From Nigrospora sphaerica (taxonomy: Eukaryota > Ascomycota > Sordariomycetes > Amphisphaeriales > Apiosporaceae): a stretch of 64,000 nucleotides of DNA. The position numbers and the translations under genes were made by a program. Below the pieces are notes generated by a model that did not search any database, was not told where the DNA came from, and saw only the letters and a program-made list of their open reading frames with translations. Where the stretch lies: assembly GCA_018287875.1 (NCBI GenBank), contig JAGVVL010000029.1:496001-560000 (forward strand). Reading direction: 5' to 3'. Numbering within the stretch: position 1 is the first letter of the stretch; each line of letters starts with the position of its first letter. Below are positions 11,191-22,083 of the stretch, one piece after another.

Positions 11191-13205
11191 ATGGTAATTC
11201 GAAAAAATGCTTTTTACTATGGTACAGAAGGAAATATCGATGCCGAGGCATGGTTAAGTCATATTGCATTAGAGCGGCCGCATAGTCGTCTACGAATTTT
11301 ACGGAATGCAGTGGCACTCAGTAAACTAACGAGTGCACACCGCTTCACTCCTTTAGGAGCGAACTGTCTACAACAAGGTTTAGAGATGGCTGATCTATTG
11401 TTAGATCTAACCTTAGATGAGGACGCGCTCTGTGCTGCTTTACTTTACTATTCAGTATGTTACGCAGAACTTGATTTAAAAATTGTTGAACAACACCTAA
11501 ATAGCAATGTCACCAAGCTTCTTAAAGGTGCATTGCGCATGAATAATATTACTCATTTTCTAGAGTTAAAAAACCTTAAACAAGACCAAGTCGAAACCTT
11601 TCGAAAAATGCTTTTCTCGATGGCGGATGATATGCGTGTCGTTCTTTTGAAATTAGCAGAACGTGTGACGTGGATGCGATCGCTAAAAAATAAAAAGATC
11701 AGAACGATTAGTACACGCAATTACGCTAAAGAAGCCTTAGCGATTTATGCATCATTAGCGAATCGCTTAGGTATTCATGCGATACGCTACGAACTAGAAG
11801 ATTTAGCGATGCATCAATTGGCGCCTAGGCTTTATAAAAAGATTGCGCAATTGCTTAGAGAGCGCCTCATGGATAGAGAAAACTACATGAAAGAAATTGT
11901 GCTTGCGATCGAAGTGACGTTGCCTAAAGTAGAGATACAAGATTTTAAAATTACCAGTCGAGTGAAAAATCTTTACGGCATTTGTCGTAAAATGCATCTC
12001 AAAAAAGTATCGTTGAAGGGGTGTATGACTTAAATGCGATTCGCATTATTGTCAATACGGTTGAGGAATGCTATCAGGTATTAAAAGTCATTCGAACCTT
12101 ATGGAGTCCCGTGCAAGGAGAGTTTGACGATTATATTAAATCGCCTAAAGAAAATAATTATCGCTCGATTCATTTAGCGGTATATGGCGTAAACGGAAAG
12201 ATTATAGAAGTTCAAATTCGAACGTTTGAAATGGATCAAGAATCAGAGCATGGGTTAGCGGCCCACTGGGAGTATAAAGAATCGATTGCACATAAAACGG
12301 ATTACCATACTAAAATTGCTTGGCTACGGCAAATGCTAACTTGGCAAAAAGAACTAGTTAAAAACGGCATGCACTTAATGCCAGAACTGACTGCTACCTT
12401 GGATGATCGTATTTATGTACTCACCCGTTCAGGGGATATTATTGATCTTGCTAAAGGGGCAACGGTTCTAGATTTTGCTTATCATATCAACCCAGAGATG
12501 GGACATTATTGTCAGCAAGTTAAGGTAAATGGTGCGATTCAACCGCTAAGTTATATATTAAATACAGGAGAGCAAGTTGAAGTCACGATAGGAGAGTCAC
12601 TCAGCATTACGTGGGAGTGGTTAAATCCAGATTTAGGATATTTATATACTGCGCATGCTAAAGCAAAAGTGCTGCACTGGTTTCAACAAAAAGAATATGA
12701 CCAGCATGTGGTGACAGGACAATTATGGCTAGAAAAAGGGTGTCGACAACTCGGGGTAGTTAATGTTGATCCAAGTAAAGTTGCGCATACTCTACATTTT
12801 TCATCGAAAGAAGAATTATTAGCGGCATTGGGTAGTGGGGAAGTGAGTATGCTTGAGATATTATGGGCTTTGCAGCCATATACCTTACAGAAAAAGTATT
12901 TACCTTCTGCAGAGTCAAAGGCATTAATGCTTAAAGATGTGAGTCTTTCTTATGAGAATCAGGATTTTGTATCCGTTAAAACCATACAAGTTATTACTTC
13001 TATGCCTCTTTTAAGGATTGAGACAATTTTGAATGTGCTTCGAAAACAAGAGGTTGTCCTTACCTCCCTTTCAGCAGTCTCTGGTGAAAAGGATCAAAAG
13101 ACGTATATTACCTTAGATATTAAGCCTATTAGCGCGATTCAAGGCGCAAGCCTTATGACCAATCTACAAGACATTGATTCAGCCATCTCTATCAAAGTAC
13201 TATAA
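11191..13205 (+). CDS. relA: GTP pyrophosphokinase RelA (one frameshift)
   Basis: About 671 residues. It makes (p)ppGpp from ATP and GTP on stalled ribosomes. The N-terminal pseudo-hydrolase domain has lost the metal-binding HD pair (LLYYSVCYAEL at the HD position), which marks it as RelA rather than SpoT. The synthetase domain shows EFDDYIKSPKENNYRSIH and EVQIRTFEMDQESEHGLAAHW. The TGS domain (DDRIYVLTRSGDIIDLAKG...DFAYHI) and a shortened C-terminal region follow. A base is missing in the A6 run near 12006, where the frame steps from KISLK-type reading to IVEGVYDLNAI. The downstream neighbour yajC is convergent. Confidence 0.93.
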
Positions 13206-13280
13206 ATTTTTTTGCTGCTGTCGTATGGATTTGTATCAAAGCCTAAAATAAAGGTAGACAATCGGTTCGGAAACTGTCTC

Positions 13281-13582
13281 TTAAAAACCAAGCGCTTTTA
13301 AGCTTCCTTTTGGAACGAGCATGGTAATTGCATTTTTTTGAATATAAAACTGAGTATTAGCATGCGTATTCAGCTGACAAAAATTCTCATGCAATGCAGT
13401 TATTTTACCTACTATACCGCCACTCGTATAAACCACATCCCCTATTTGGAGTTCAGTGAGTAACTTTTTTTGTCCTCTTGTCGTTTTGCTTCAGGACGTA
13501 AAATGAGAAAATAAAAGGCACTGAAAAAGGCAATAAATACGATTAATTGAGGGAGAATCTGCCCTATATAAGGTAAAGACAT
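13281..13582 (-). CDS. yajC: YajC, Sec translocon accessory subunit (one frameshift)
   Basis: Read on the minus strand from ATG at 13582 to TAA at 13281, about 100 residues. The start MSLPYIGQ is followed by a single hydrophobic helix (LIVFIAFFSAFYFLIL) and the family signature RPEAKRQEDKK. After a missing base in the A run (T7 at 13463-13469 on the plus strand), the diagnostic IGDVVYTSGGIVGKI core and a C-terminal ITMLVPKG follow. YajC associates with SecDF-YidC in the inner membrane. It normally follows tgt and precedes secD; here tgt is 19 kb away and no secDF is in the window. Confidence 0.88.
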
Positions 13583-13659
13583 AGGTATAATAGGTTGTAA
13601 AGAAGATTATTTTTTATAAGCAAGCTTATACATATTTGATTCGAAAAGAAAGTCTGGTG

Positions 13660-14845
13660 TTATTCTAAGGCTGCCTTTATTTCATAAGCGGCAGCTAATA
13701 CAGCGAGTTGGGCGATCGTTTGGTAAGCGTACAGCAATGGATTATTGGTTGTATCCCATTGAGTCGAAAAAGGAGCAGGTATTAGTTGCATCCCTGGGGT
13801 ATTTAGGTTTTCTTGTTGGTTGCGTTTTGTATGGGCTCGGTAGAACCCGCCAATCACTTCTTGGCCTATAAAATATAAAACAGGTTCTGCGATTAATTCA
13901 TTATAGGTGGTATGTGTTGCAATCCCTTCTTGCAAAAGGATGCTATGAATCGGTTGATTGCCCTTTGTTTTTGACATGTGTTGTCTTTTCTTGCGTGATA
14001 AGGTTGCAATATCTTTTGCTTGTTCTATCGCAAGTACCCCCATCCCATAAGTGCCAGCGTCGGCTTTAATGATTAAATAGGGGGCTCCTTGATTTGGTAT
14101 GCTTCGTATTGGGCTTTAATGGTATTTAGCAGTTGATCGGCAATGTCGATGACTTGCTGTTGGTCTTTTACTTGGCTTAAGTCTGCCGCTTCACAAGAAG
14201 CAAATAAAGGGTCAATACGCCATGCATCGAGTTGGCAATAACCGGCAAATTCTTGAGTAATTTGAGTATATTGCTGGAAATAATTAGATTTTTTGCGTTG
14301 GTACCACCCTAAAGCAGGAGGCGGCAGAATAGGTTGGTGAAGGTCTGAAAGTAAGCTAGGTAATCCTTCTGATAAATCGTTATTGAGTATAATGCAATCT
14401 GGCGTAAAATCCTTTATCTGTAAACAGTGATTTTTTTAGTGACGCAGTCGATACTTAATAATTTCCCAGATAGGCTAGTTAATGCTTGCGGAGAGTCTGT
14501 GAGCATCGTGAGCTTGACGCTATAATTTGAGGCTTCTAATAAAGTGCATAGGCTTGCTATATTCTCTAAATAATAGAGATTACGAGTATGCTGTTCTATC
14601 ACCAGTAAAATGTTTTTTACCTCAGGTTTTAATACTTTTTTGATTTGCTGTGTGGCATATTGCTGATCTTCAGCTAATAAATTATTAAAACCAGCGGGGT
14701 ATAAATTAACATCCACTGGTGCTAATTTAACTCCACTATGTCTTAGATCAACTGAGGCGTAAAAAGGCGGCTCAATCTCACTCCATTGATGAGCAAACCA
14801 CTGATTAATGGCTGCTCGATTTTGATATAATTGCTCAACAATCAT
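13660..14845 (-). CDS. gshA: Glutamate-cysteine ligase, Acidithiobacillus/proteobacterial type (two frameshifts)
   Basis: About 395 residues in three frames: 14845-14414, a middle piece to about 14055, and 14043-13660. It makes gamma-glutamylcysteine, the first step of glutathione synthesis. Recognisable segments of this GshA subfamily are VDLRHSGVKLAPVDVNLYPAGFNN near the N-terminus, DCIILNNDLS in the middle, YLIIKADAGTYGMGV (ATP-grasp-like), and AEPVLYFIGQEVIGGFYRAH with NLNTPG near the C-terminus. The breaks fall at the A7/T3 runs near 14427 and at the C5 run near 14083. It is co-directional with the MATE exporter 10 bases upstream. The assignment rests on family motifs, not on gshB, which is absent here. 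Confidence 0.8.
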
Positions 14846-14855
14846 GGTGTACTAA

Positions 14856-16208
14856 TTAATGAATAGGATCCAAAGCGAGTAATTTATTCATGCGATTAAA
14901 TTGTAAGCCTATCATAACGATAACTGCACAAGTCATACCAAACCATAGACCGACTTGCTGCCATTGCAAATAAAAGGCACAGAAGTATGCAATAGGTAGT
15001 CCAATGATCCAAAAGGAAAACAACGTGACCCACATCGGATATTGAGCATCTGATAAACCTCGCAAAACACCTGAGAGGGCGATGCGTAGTCCATCGGCTA
15101 TCTGAAAGATACCGCACAATGCTAAAGTGATGACATTGATATGATTAATACTCATGTCACTATTATGGGTTTTTAGAGAAATTTGAATGAGCCAATTTGG
15201 AAAGAGCCAATAAATAAAGGAGATGATGCTCATAAAAAGTACGGACAACCATAGACCCGCTCGCAAAAACTTAGTCATGCTAAATAAATTATTTTTGGCA
15301 TAAGCTTTTGCTATTAAAATAGTGATGGCTTCAGAAAAGCTGACAGCCCCCATCAATGCAAAGGATAACCATTGTATTGAGATTTGGTGAGCAATGAAGT
15401 GCGCTGTGCTGATTTGACCGACCCATAGTCCAATAATGACAAAGAACATCAGTTCAATCATTGACATCGCTCCCATTGGAATACCTAGTTTAAACTGATC
15501 TATCGATAGTTTGATATAGTCTTGTAAAGGAGCCTGAATGTTTAAGCATTCTTTAAATAAGCGATCTTTATAGCAGTAGGCCCACAATCCTAAAGATACG
15601 AGCCAATACGCAATGGCGGTACCTAGCCCTAAACCATATAATCCCCAATACGGAACAAGTACAGTATTAAATAGGAAAATGAGTGGAATGCTAACTGCGG
15701 TTGCGAGGATGGGTCCTCGAATTCGATGATGCGAAATAGCGAATTGAAAAACACTGAATTTTGCAAGATCGACAAAAACAATCCACAAAAAGCCGTTTAG
15801 GTATTCTTGAGTTAAACGAGAAATTTCTGGATTTTGACCATATAGTAGCAGAATGGGTTCTATATACTTAAGAAGCACCATAATAGGAACACTGATAATC
15901 AAGGTCGTCAACAAACTTGCTTTTAAAATTAAGCCAGTTTGAGGAAGATCCTCATTTTTACCTAATTGCTTCGCCGTTAAAATACCAACTGAGGTCAGAA
16001 TGCCCCATCCCATCCCCATAATGGTGCAAAAGATTGTATTTGCTAAGCCTGTGGCTGCAAACCATAAAGGGCCATGCCGACCGGCTAAGGTCGTGTTAAG
16101 AAAAGGAATTAAAGCACCAATTTGGTGTGCCGCTAAAATGGGAAGAACCAAAATAAGCAATTGTCTAATCGTTTGACGATAATTTGAAAATAGTGTGTTG
16201 TAGTTCAT
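14856..16208 (-). CDS. MATE family multidrug/Na+ antiporter (NorM/DinF-like)
   Basis: An intact 450-residue protein with about 12 predicted membrane helices in two similar halves. The N-terminal half opens with LLILVLPILAAHQIGALIPFLNTTLAGRHG and the second with FKLGIPMGAMSMIELMFFVIIGLWVG. Length, repeat architecture and the QISIQWLSFALMGAVSFSEA helix are typical of the NorM branch, which exports cationic compounds in exchange for Na+ or H+. It lies between gshA and fabH on the same strand, and a 10-base gap to gshA suggests co-transcription. The substrate cannot be inferred. Confidence 0.88.
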   Translation of the reverse strand: MNYNTLFSNYRQTIRQLLILVLPILAAHQIGALIPFLNTTLAGRHGPLWFAATGLANTIFCTIMGMGWGILTSVGILTAKQLGKNEDLPQTGLILKASLLTTLIISVPIMVLLKYIEPILLLYGQNPEISRLTQEYLNGFLWIVFVDLAKFSVFQFAISHHRIRGPILATAVSIPLIFLFNTVLVPYWGLYGLGLGTAIAYWLVSLGLWAYCYKDRLFKECLNIQAPLQDYIKLSIDQFKLGIPMGAMSMIELMFFVIIGLWVGQISTAHFIAHQISIQWLSFALMGAVSFSEAITILIAKAYAKNNLFSMTKFLRAGLWLSVLFMSIISFIYWLFPNWLIQISLKTHNSDMSINHINVITLALCGIFQIADGLRIALSGVLRGLSDAQYPMWVTLFSFWIIGLPIAYFCAFYLQWQQVGLWFGMTCAVIVMIGLQFNRMNKLLALDPIH

Positions 16209-16312
16209 ATAAAGATAAATATGGTAAATGTCTTGTTTATTTAATTAATGGTTACAAGACGCAACTAAGCTAATCGACATTTCTAAGGAAAGCAAGCTTT
16301 TTAAATAGCCGC

Positions 16313-17253
16313 TTAATACCTTAATAATGTCGCGCCCCATGTCGTGCCTGCTCCGAAGCTTTCCAGTAATAGTAGCTGTCCTTTCTGGATCTTATTGTCT
16401 CGAATGGCATGATCCAGTGCAATAGGAATAGAAGCCGAAGAAATATTCGCATGATTCTCGATCGTGGTGATCACGCGATTTAAAGGAAGTGATAAGTTTT
16501 TTGCGATGGTATAAATGAGATGCAGATTGCTTTGATGAGGAACTAACCAGTCTAGTGATTCAATCGATAGCTCTTGCTCAGTGAATAGTTGTTGTAAGGT
16601 GTGGGTGAGTGTCGTAATCGCTTGTCTTAGCATAGCAGAGCCTTGCATTTTGATGCTGCTATCGTCCGACTTTCTAAAATTATTGGCGTATAATAGCTTA
16701 TGATGTTGTCCATTGGCAGAGATATGCGAGGCTAATATGCCAGGCCTATTACTTGCGGATAAGACAACAGCCCCTGCGCCATCTCCAAATAGCATGCAAG
16801 TGCTTCGATCCGACCAGTCTATTAACCGAGACATGGTTTCGCTGCCGATGACTAAAATGTTCTGATAAGTATTACTTTGGATAAATTGATTGGCAATGGT
16901 TAACGCATAATTAAAGCCTGAGCATGCGGCTCCTACATCGAACACTGGACAAGGATTTAAGTCTAAAGCGGCTTGCACTAAACAAGCGGTACTAGGAAAA
17001 AAGCATCTGGAGTGGTGGTTGCCACCAAAATCATGTCTATGGTAGGGTCATTGGCTGCAGAAAGCGCGGCTTTTGCCGCTTGAGTCGCCATAAAAGCAGA
17101 CGTTTCATTTTGATTAGCGATATGACGTTGCCGAATACCCGTTCTTTCAACAATCCATTGATCTGTGGTATCTAAGTTTTTTGCTAGGGTAGCATTGCTG
17201 ACTATCTCGCTTGGAAGATAGCTTCCTGTGCCTGTAATATTAGCGTAGATCAT
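16313..17253 (-). CDS. fabH: Beta-ketoacyl-ACP synthase III (one frameshift)
   Basis: About 313 residues. FabH condenses acetyl-CoA with malonyl-ACP to start type II fatty acid synthesis. The catalytic Cys lies in DVGAACSGFNYA, the His in WLVPHQSNLHLI and the Asn in ENHANISSASIP; the C-terminal GAGTTWGATLL is typical. The N-terminus (ITGTGSYLPSEIVSN...ERTGIRQRHIA) is in another frame, joined at the T6 run near 16998 where one base is missing. It usually follows rpmF and plsX; rpmF is here but plsX is not. Confidence 0.95.
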
Positions 17254-17542
17254 AAAAGGTAAGATAGATTGCCTTTTTAAGGAAAGCCTCAGGTAACAAA
17301 CAATGATTATATAACGATCGTTTGATTAATACACTGCAGTTTCAATTAGATCGATGGGAGAAGTCCGTATATTTTACTACATCCATTGCATCGCTTACAT
17401 GGCATACTAAACCTAGAGGGTTTACGATGTTATGGGTACATGAAGATGCTTGAGTAGTCACAATAGGTTGTGATACGTCAAAAATCCAGCATGGTGTACT
17501 ATGGTAAGGTTTTACTTTACCGTAGTACACCACAGGTTGATG
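17254..17542. other. Non-coding gap between rpmF and fabH where plsX would be expected
   Basis: About 290 bases. A 63-codon minus-strand reading frame (17533-17342) exists, but its first codons lie inside the strong hairpin at 17492-17532. It has no ribosome site and no recognisable product, so I do not call it a gene. No plsX fragment is visible. Confidence 0.5.
17492..17532 (-). terminator. Large hairpin just after rpmF, probable terminator
   Basis: A 16-base arm at 17492-17507 pairs with 17517-17532 with one G-T mismatch across a 9-base loop. It begins 11 bases past the rpmF stop. In the minus direction it is followed by a short T run (GGATTTTT), which suits factor-independent termination, although the stem is AT-rich and unusually long. 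Confidence 0.5.
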
Positions 17543-17722
17543 CTATTGTGCATCGGATGATAAAACTTTTTTACCTTTTAGGTAGCCGAGTTTAGTCATA
17601 TGGTGACGTAGATGAATTTCACCGCTTACAGGATCAGTAGATAATGCAGGAGGTGTTAACGCAGTATTTGCTCGTTTCATTCTTGTTTTAGAATGGGATT
17701 TTCTAGATTTTTGTACAGCCAT
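17543..17722 (-). CDS. rpmF: Ribosomal protein bL32
   Basis: A 59-residue minus-strand gene. It starts MAVQKSRKSHSKTRMKRA, the conserved bL32 N-terminus, followed by the HLRHHMTKLGYLKGKKV C-terminal part. The zinc Cys residues of some bL32 proteins are absent, as in many C-minus forms. It is a small protein of the 50S subunit near the exit tunnel. In most proteobacteria it heads the rpmF-plsX-fabH operon; here fabH follows on the same strand after a hairpin. Confidence 0.96.
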   Translation of the reverse strand: MAVQKSRKSHSKTRMKRANTALTPPALSTDPVSGEIHLRHHMTKLGYLKGKKVLSSDAQ

Positions 17723-17804
17723 AATGCCTCAATGTAGAATTGTGTATTCTATCGTAAACTGAAAAGGTGTATTATGACGGGGCTTGACTAAAAAGACAAC
17801 TTCC

Positions 17805-17829
17805 TTTTTACTTTTAGGGCAAAAGTAAA
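17805..17829. promoter_or_regulatory. Palindrome upstream of outer-membrane protein gene, possible operator
   Basis: TTTACTTTT (17807-17815) and AAAAGTAAA (17821-17829) form a perfect 9-bp inverted repeat around AGGGC, about 80 bases before the start of the next gene. The 13-mer TTTTTACTTTTAG at 17805-17817 recurs exactly at 48154-48166 in the space between two LuxR-type genes. An operator is inference. Confidence 0.35.
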
Positions 17830-17911
17830 TAAGATAGTGCTTTTATTTTACTTGAGTTGATCGCGCCGATAGCGACGGTCTCAGATTTGTGTTTATTTAT
17901 GAGGTTATAAA

Positions 17912-18634
17912 ATGTCAAAAACTTCTTTCGGTAAATTAGCCATCGGGGTAGTCGCTCTATCCAGCAGTTTATTAGTGCACGCGGATATACGCGATAAGTT
18001 CATTGGTACACAAGCGGGTATCGATGTGTCTGGAATCGCAATAACAAACGACGGAAAAATTCAGTTACCTAATACGTTAGGTGTTGGTCGTGTGCATTTT
18101 GCTACTTCCTCTTTGCTTTCCCCTTTTAATCGTTCAGGCTTGCAAATTAGTGGAGGACTCGGGTATATCTATGGCGGTCAATCGCTTCATATCGCCACTT
18201 CTGATAAAGCTGAAGAAAAAGCTGAACCAAAAATTCCTACTCAAATAATATCAGATCAAATAAACGACGCTGCTGGAACGTCAACTGCTGGACCGTCAGC
18301 TGATGAAACACCCACAGAGAAAGTTAAAGACGCTGCTAAGGCTAAATCTAATCGTCTTTCTAATGAAATCAGTGGTACTGCAGCTTCAGCTGGATTGAAA
18401 TATAGTTATGTGGTTACTAACAGCACTAAATTCGTTGTAGATGGACAAGGTGGTGTGGTGTTTCCTGATAAAAACCTTTTAAAGATCTGTCCTTTCGCTA
18501 CAATTAAGGGCGGTATTCAGTACAACGTCAACGCTTCTCACGGGTTAGAACTAGCAGCCAAGTACAATCATTTCTTTGATCAATCAGTCAAAGGATTTGG
18601 AGCTGTCAATTTAGCTTGGAACTACACTATCTAA
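17912..18634 (+). CDS. Outer-membrane beta-barrel protein, unknown family
   Basis: 240 residues, intact. MSKTSFGKLAIGVVALSSSLLVHA is a clear Sec signal peptide with cleavage after the HA at residue 24. The mature part has amphipathic strands (SGGLGYIYGGQSLHIA; SAGLKYSYVVT; GLELAAKYNHFFDQ). It ends in an aromatic-rich strand, NLAWNYTI, resembling the C-terminal targeting strand of outer-membrane proteins. A hydrophilic Glu/Lys/Pro-rich insert at about residues 95-150 is probably a surface loop. A strong terminator follows, so it is likely a single-gene transcript. It may be an OmpX/Opa-size porin-like protein, but I recognise no specific family. Confidence 0.7.
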   Translation: MSKTSFGKLAIGVVALSSSLLVHADIRDKFIGTQAGIDVSGIAITNDGKIQLPNTLGVGRVHFATSSLLSPFNRSGLQISGGLGYIYGGQSLHIATSDKAEEKAEPKIPTQIISDQINDAAGTSTAGPSADETPTEKVKDAAKAKSNRLSNEISGTAASAGLKYSYVVTNSTKFVVDGQGGVVFPDKNLLKICPFATIKGGIQYNVNASHGLELAAKYNHFFDQSVKGFGAVNLAWNYTI

Positions 18635-18655
18635 TTGTATTGATAGTGCAATTAA

Positions 18656-18679
18656 AACCCGGTCTTTCCGGGTTTTTTT
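18656..18679 (+). terminator. Rho-independent terminator
   Basis: AACCCGG (18656-18662) pairs with CCGGGTT (18668-18674) around TCTTT and is followed by a T run. It lies 22 bases after the stop of the outer-membrane protein gene. Confidence 0.92.
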
Positions 18680-18777
18680 GTATCACTTTTTTGTGTGCTG
18701 ATAGTTTAGCCTAAAACATACGATTAGATATGTCAGATACTTTGGGGTAATATAAGGTTTTTTAGTGATATTGTGTT

Positions 18778-19382
18778 ATGCGATCTAAGCAGCTTTCTAC
18801 AGGGTATTTCTTACCCCTAGTTTTTCTTTATATAGTAAATCAACCGACGGTTCATGCTTCAAATTGGGCAATTAACCCATATGTCAAAGCTGATGTTCCC
18901 GTATTAGAGACCAAAACCTTGGATTGGCAATTGCTCTCAAAAGCAGGTTATCAATCAAATCCCTTTCCTTATATAGGCGGGGGTATTACGATTGATCCTA
19001 CCTATATGAACCAATTTATAGTGTCTGTAGAAATCATCGGTGATATCTTCAAAAGAAAAGGGGGACTTTGAGTGGAAAAGTTACCTTCCCTATTAAGGAG
19101 GGCATCTCCTATTTTGTAGGAGCGGGTTTTGGTATCTACCCAAAGGCACATTACTCAGAACCTTCTAGCACTGAACAACCCGATGAGTCGGATAAGGCTG
19201 GGTGGGGTAGGATCAACTGGAAGAACTTTGAGTTGCCTATTTTTGTAAAGGCAGGAAGAATGACACACCTTCACAATGGCCTTTACCTTAACCTTCCTCA
19301 AATTCAATTCACATACCCTGTAGCGGGTGAAAGTTTACCGAAATTTTCTTTGGCATGTGGCGTGCAATGGCATCCCTTGTAA
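18778..19382 (+). CDS. Second exported beta-barrel-like protein (one frameshift)
   Basis: About 201 residues. The N-terminus is a signal peptide (MRSKQL, then a hydrophobic stretch, then HASNWAIN). The mature part resembles small outer-membrane proteins: NPYVKADVPVLETK, then FVGAGFGIYPKAHYS, QIQFTYPVAG and a C-terminal SLACGVQWHPL strand. One base is missing in the G5 run at 19060-19064, where the first frame ends after KRKGG and the second continues in register. A TTG codon at 19068 could look like a separate start, but it is only the continuation. It follows another barrel protein gene in the same direction. Confidence 0.6.
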
Positions 19383-19385
19383 GCG

Positions 19386-21957
19386 CTAGGTTTTATCTGC
19401 TAAGATCGGTTTAAGGGATTGTCCTGTATAGGATTGGCTGGATTTAGCGATGGTTTCAGGGGTGCCCGAGGCTATGATGCGCCCCCTTTTTTGCCTCCTT
19501 CAGGGCCTAAGTCGATAATCCAATCAGCGGTTTTAATGACGTCTAAATTATGCTCAATAATCACAATCGTATTGCCGCGATCTCTTAGGGTATGTAACAC
19601 TTTTAACAATTGTTCAATATCATAAAAGTGCAAACCGGTCGTTGGTTCATCTAAAATATATAAGGTTTTACCTGTATCTCTACGAGATAGTTCTTTAGCT
19701 AATTTAATACGTTGTGCTTCCCCTCCAGAAAAAGTAGTCGCACTTTGACCTAGCGTAATATAGCTGAGCCCCACTTCAATTAATGCTTTTAATTTTCGGG
19801 CAATAGGCGGTACGGCTGAGAAAAACTCAGCGGCTTCTTCGGTGGTCATGGCTAAGATGTCATAAATATTCTTTTGTTTATATTGAATATCTAAGGTTTC
19901 TTGATTGTATCGTTTGCCTTGGCAAGATTCACAAGTAACATGGATATCTGCCAGAAAATGCATTTCCACTTTAACCACACCTACCCCTTCGCAGGCATTA
20001 CAACGACCCCTTTGACATTAAAACTAAAACGTCCTGGTTTGTATCCTCGAGCACGGGCTTCTGGTATCGCGGCAAATAATTCTCGGATTAAGCTAAGTAA
20101 CCCAATGTAAGTGGCTGGGTTAGAACGAGGTGTGCGTCCAATGGGTTTTTGGTCAATCGCAATGACCTTGTCTAAATACTTCAGACCTTTAATAGAGGGG
20201 TATCTTCTATAGGCGTTGAATGGCTTAAGTATTGATGGACTCTTGGGTATAAAGCCTGATTGATTAAGGTAGATTTTCCTGATCCTGAAACCCCTGTAAT
20301 ACAAGTCAACACCCCTAATGGTAAATCTAAGGTGACAGATTGTAGATTATTTTGAGTAATATTGGGTATGCATAACATGCGTTCCTTATCGATCGTCTGT
20401 CTGGTTTCAGGGATAAGAATACGACGTTTTCCAGACAAATACTGACCAGTTAAAGAAGTCGGATGTATCATGACTTCTTTAGGGGTTCCTTGGGCGACAA
20501 TGTATCCGCCATGAACGCCTGCACCAGGGCCGATATCAACTAAATAATCAGCATGTCGCATGGCTTCTTCGTCATGCTCGACAACAATCACCGTGTTACC
20601 TAAACGTCTCAATTGATCTAAGGTACTGAGTAAGCGATCGTTGTCTCGAGGGTGTAACCCAATTGAGGGTTCATCGAGTACATACATCACACCTGTCAAT
20701 CCAGAGCCAATTTGGCTTGCTAGCCGAATCCGTTGTGCTTCACCGCCTGATAAGGTTTCAGTGGCTCTAGAAAGGGTGAGATAATCTAATCCGACGTTAA
20801 GTAAAAAAGATAATCGAGCATTAATTTCTTTAAGTAGCCCGCTTGCAATGGTGTGGGCTTGTCCTTTCAATGTTAAGGTTGAAAAAATTGGCTTAATTCA
20901 TCTAAAGGAAGTTGCGTGAGTTGAGGTAAGGCCTGTTCTTCGATAAAGACATGCTGGGCTTCTGTACGTAATCGTTTTCCATCGCACACCGTGCAAGGTT
21001 GCATCGTTTCTTCAGACTGTGATTCTTCTTTGAAAAAGGAAGCCACTTCTATCCATTCTTGAAAGCGATTAGAAGGAATAGAAGATAATTCTATCCCTAA
21101 ACCATTACAGTGCGCACAAGCCCCCATTGCATTATTAAAAGAAAAGAGTCTTGGATCTAGATGAGGAAGGCTATAATTGCATTCAGGGCAAGCTAAGGAA
21201 GCTGAAAAAATCAAATCAGGCTGAGCGGGTTGACTCTCATCCATAATAGCAACTTTGACTAAATGATTGCTTAATTTTAAAGTAGTTTCTAACGAATCAA
21301 TCAAACGAGGACGGAGGGTAGAGGATTGAACTAAACGATCCACGACGACATCCAAGGAATGGGACTGTTTGCGATGTAAAGGGGTAGTTCATCTAATGCA
21401 AACAATTTGCCATTCCATCGAACCCGTAAATATCCTTCTTGCCTTAATCGGTTCAATAACTCTTGATGCTCTCCTTTTTTATTTTGTACGACAGGAGCAA
21501 GCAATAAAAAACGAGTGCCTTCAGGCAAACTTAAGATATGCTCAGCCATCTGCGTGATGCTTTGAGCCGCTAAAGGGGTGTGATGGGTTGGGCAGTACGC
21601 TTGACCTACTCTTGCATATAAAACCCGTAAATAATCATATATTTCGGTGACAGTTCCTACCGTAGAGCGCGGATTATGGCCTGTTGTTTTTTGTTGGATA
21701 GCAATGGCAGGAGATAGCCCACTGATATGATCTACCTCTGGCTTTTCCATCATGGATAAAAACTGTCTAGCATAGGCGGAAAGGGATTCGACATATCGGC
21801 GTTGTCCCTCAGCATAGATCGTATCAAACGCAATAGAAGACTTTCCAGACCCAGATAAGCCAGTGACAACAATTAGCTTATTACGGGGTAAATCCAGATC
21901 AATATTTTTTAGATTATGGGTTCTAGCCCCTCGGATAGAAATATTACTTGTCAACAT
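19386..21957 (-). CDS. uvrA: Excinuclease ABC subunit A, short form (five frameshifts)
   Basis: About 858 residues against the usual ~940. UvrA is the ATP-dependent damage sensor of nucleotide excision repair and loads UvrB. Visible in order: Walker [15 protein letters not shown], the first zinc module (CPECNYSLP...CAHCNG), [12 protein letters not shown] signature [12 protein letters not shown] with [10 protein letters not shown], the second Walker [12 protein letters not shown], a second zinc module ([10 protein letters not shown]), and a second signature with [11 protein letters not shown]. The breaks are spread over the gene; the last one, in the G5 run near 19490, restores a normal C-terminus ending ILADKT. 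The 31 residues between CAHCNGLG and CTVCDG replace about 120 in E. coli, so most of the insertion domain is missing. The promoter region is shared with divergent ssb. Confidence 0.93.
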
Positions 21958-22083
21958 AAGTAGGCTTTAGTACCCTAAGAAATTATTATAGTAGGAAACG
22001 TTCTGTGGCTTTTTTCCAGTTTCAGAAACCTTTATTATAATAAGAATTCTCTTTTTTAGTAATATGTACCTGATAATTAAATT

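Noticed and set aside
17342..17533. 63-codon minus-strand frame after rpmF
   Set aside because: Starts inside the hairpin, no ribosome site, no recognisable product.
22000..22060. LexA/SOS box between uvrA and ssb
   Set aside because: CTG and CAG half-sites are present, but 11 bases apart instead of 10 and without the TATATA-like core.
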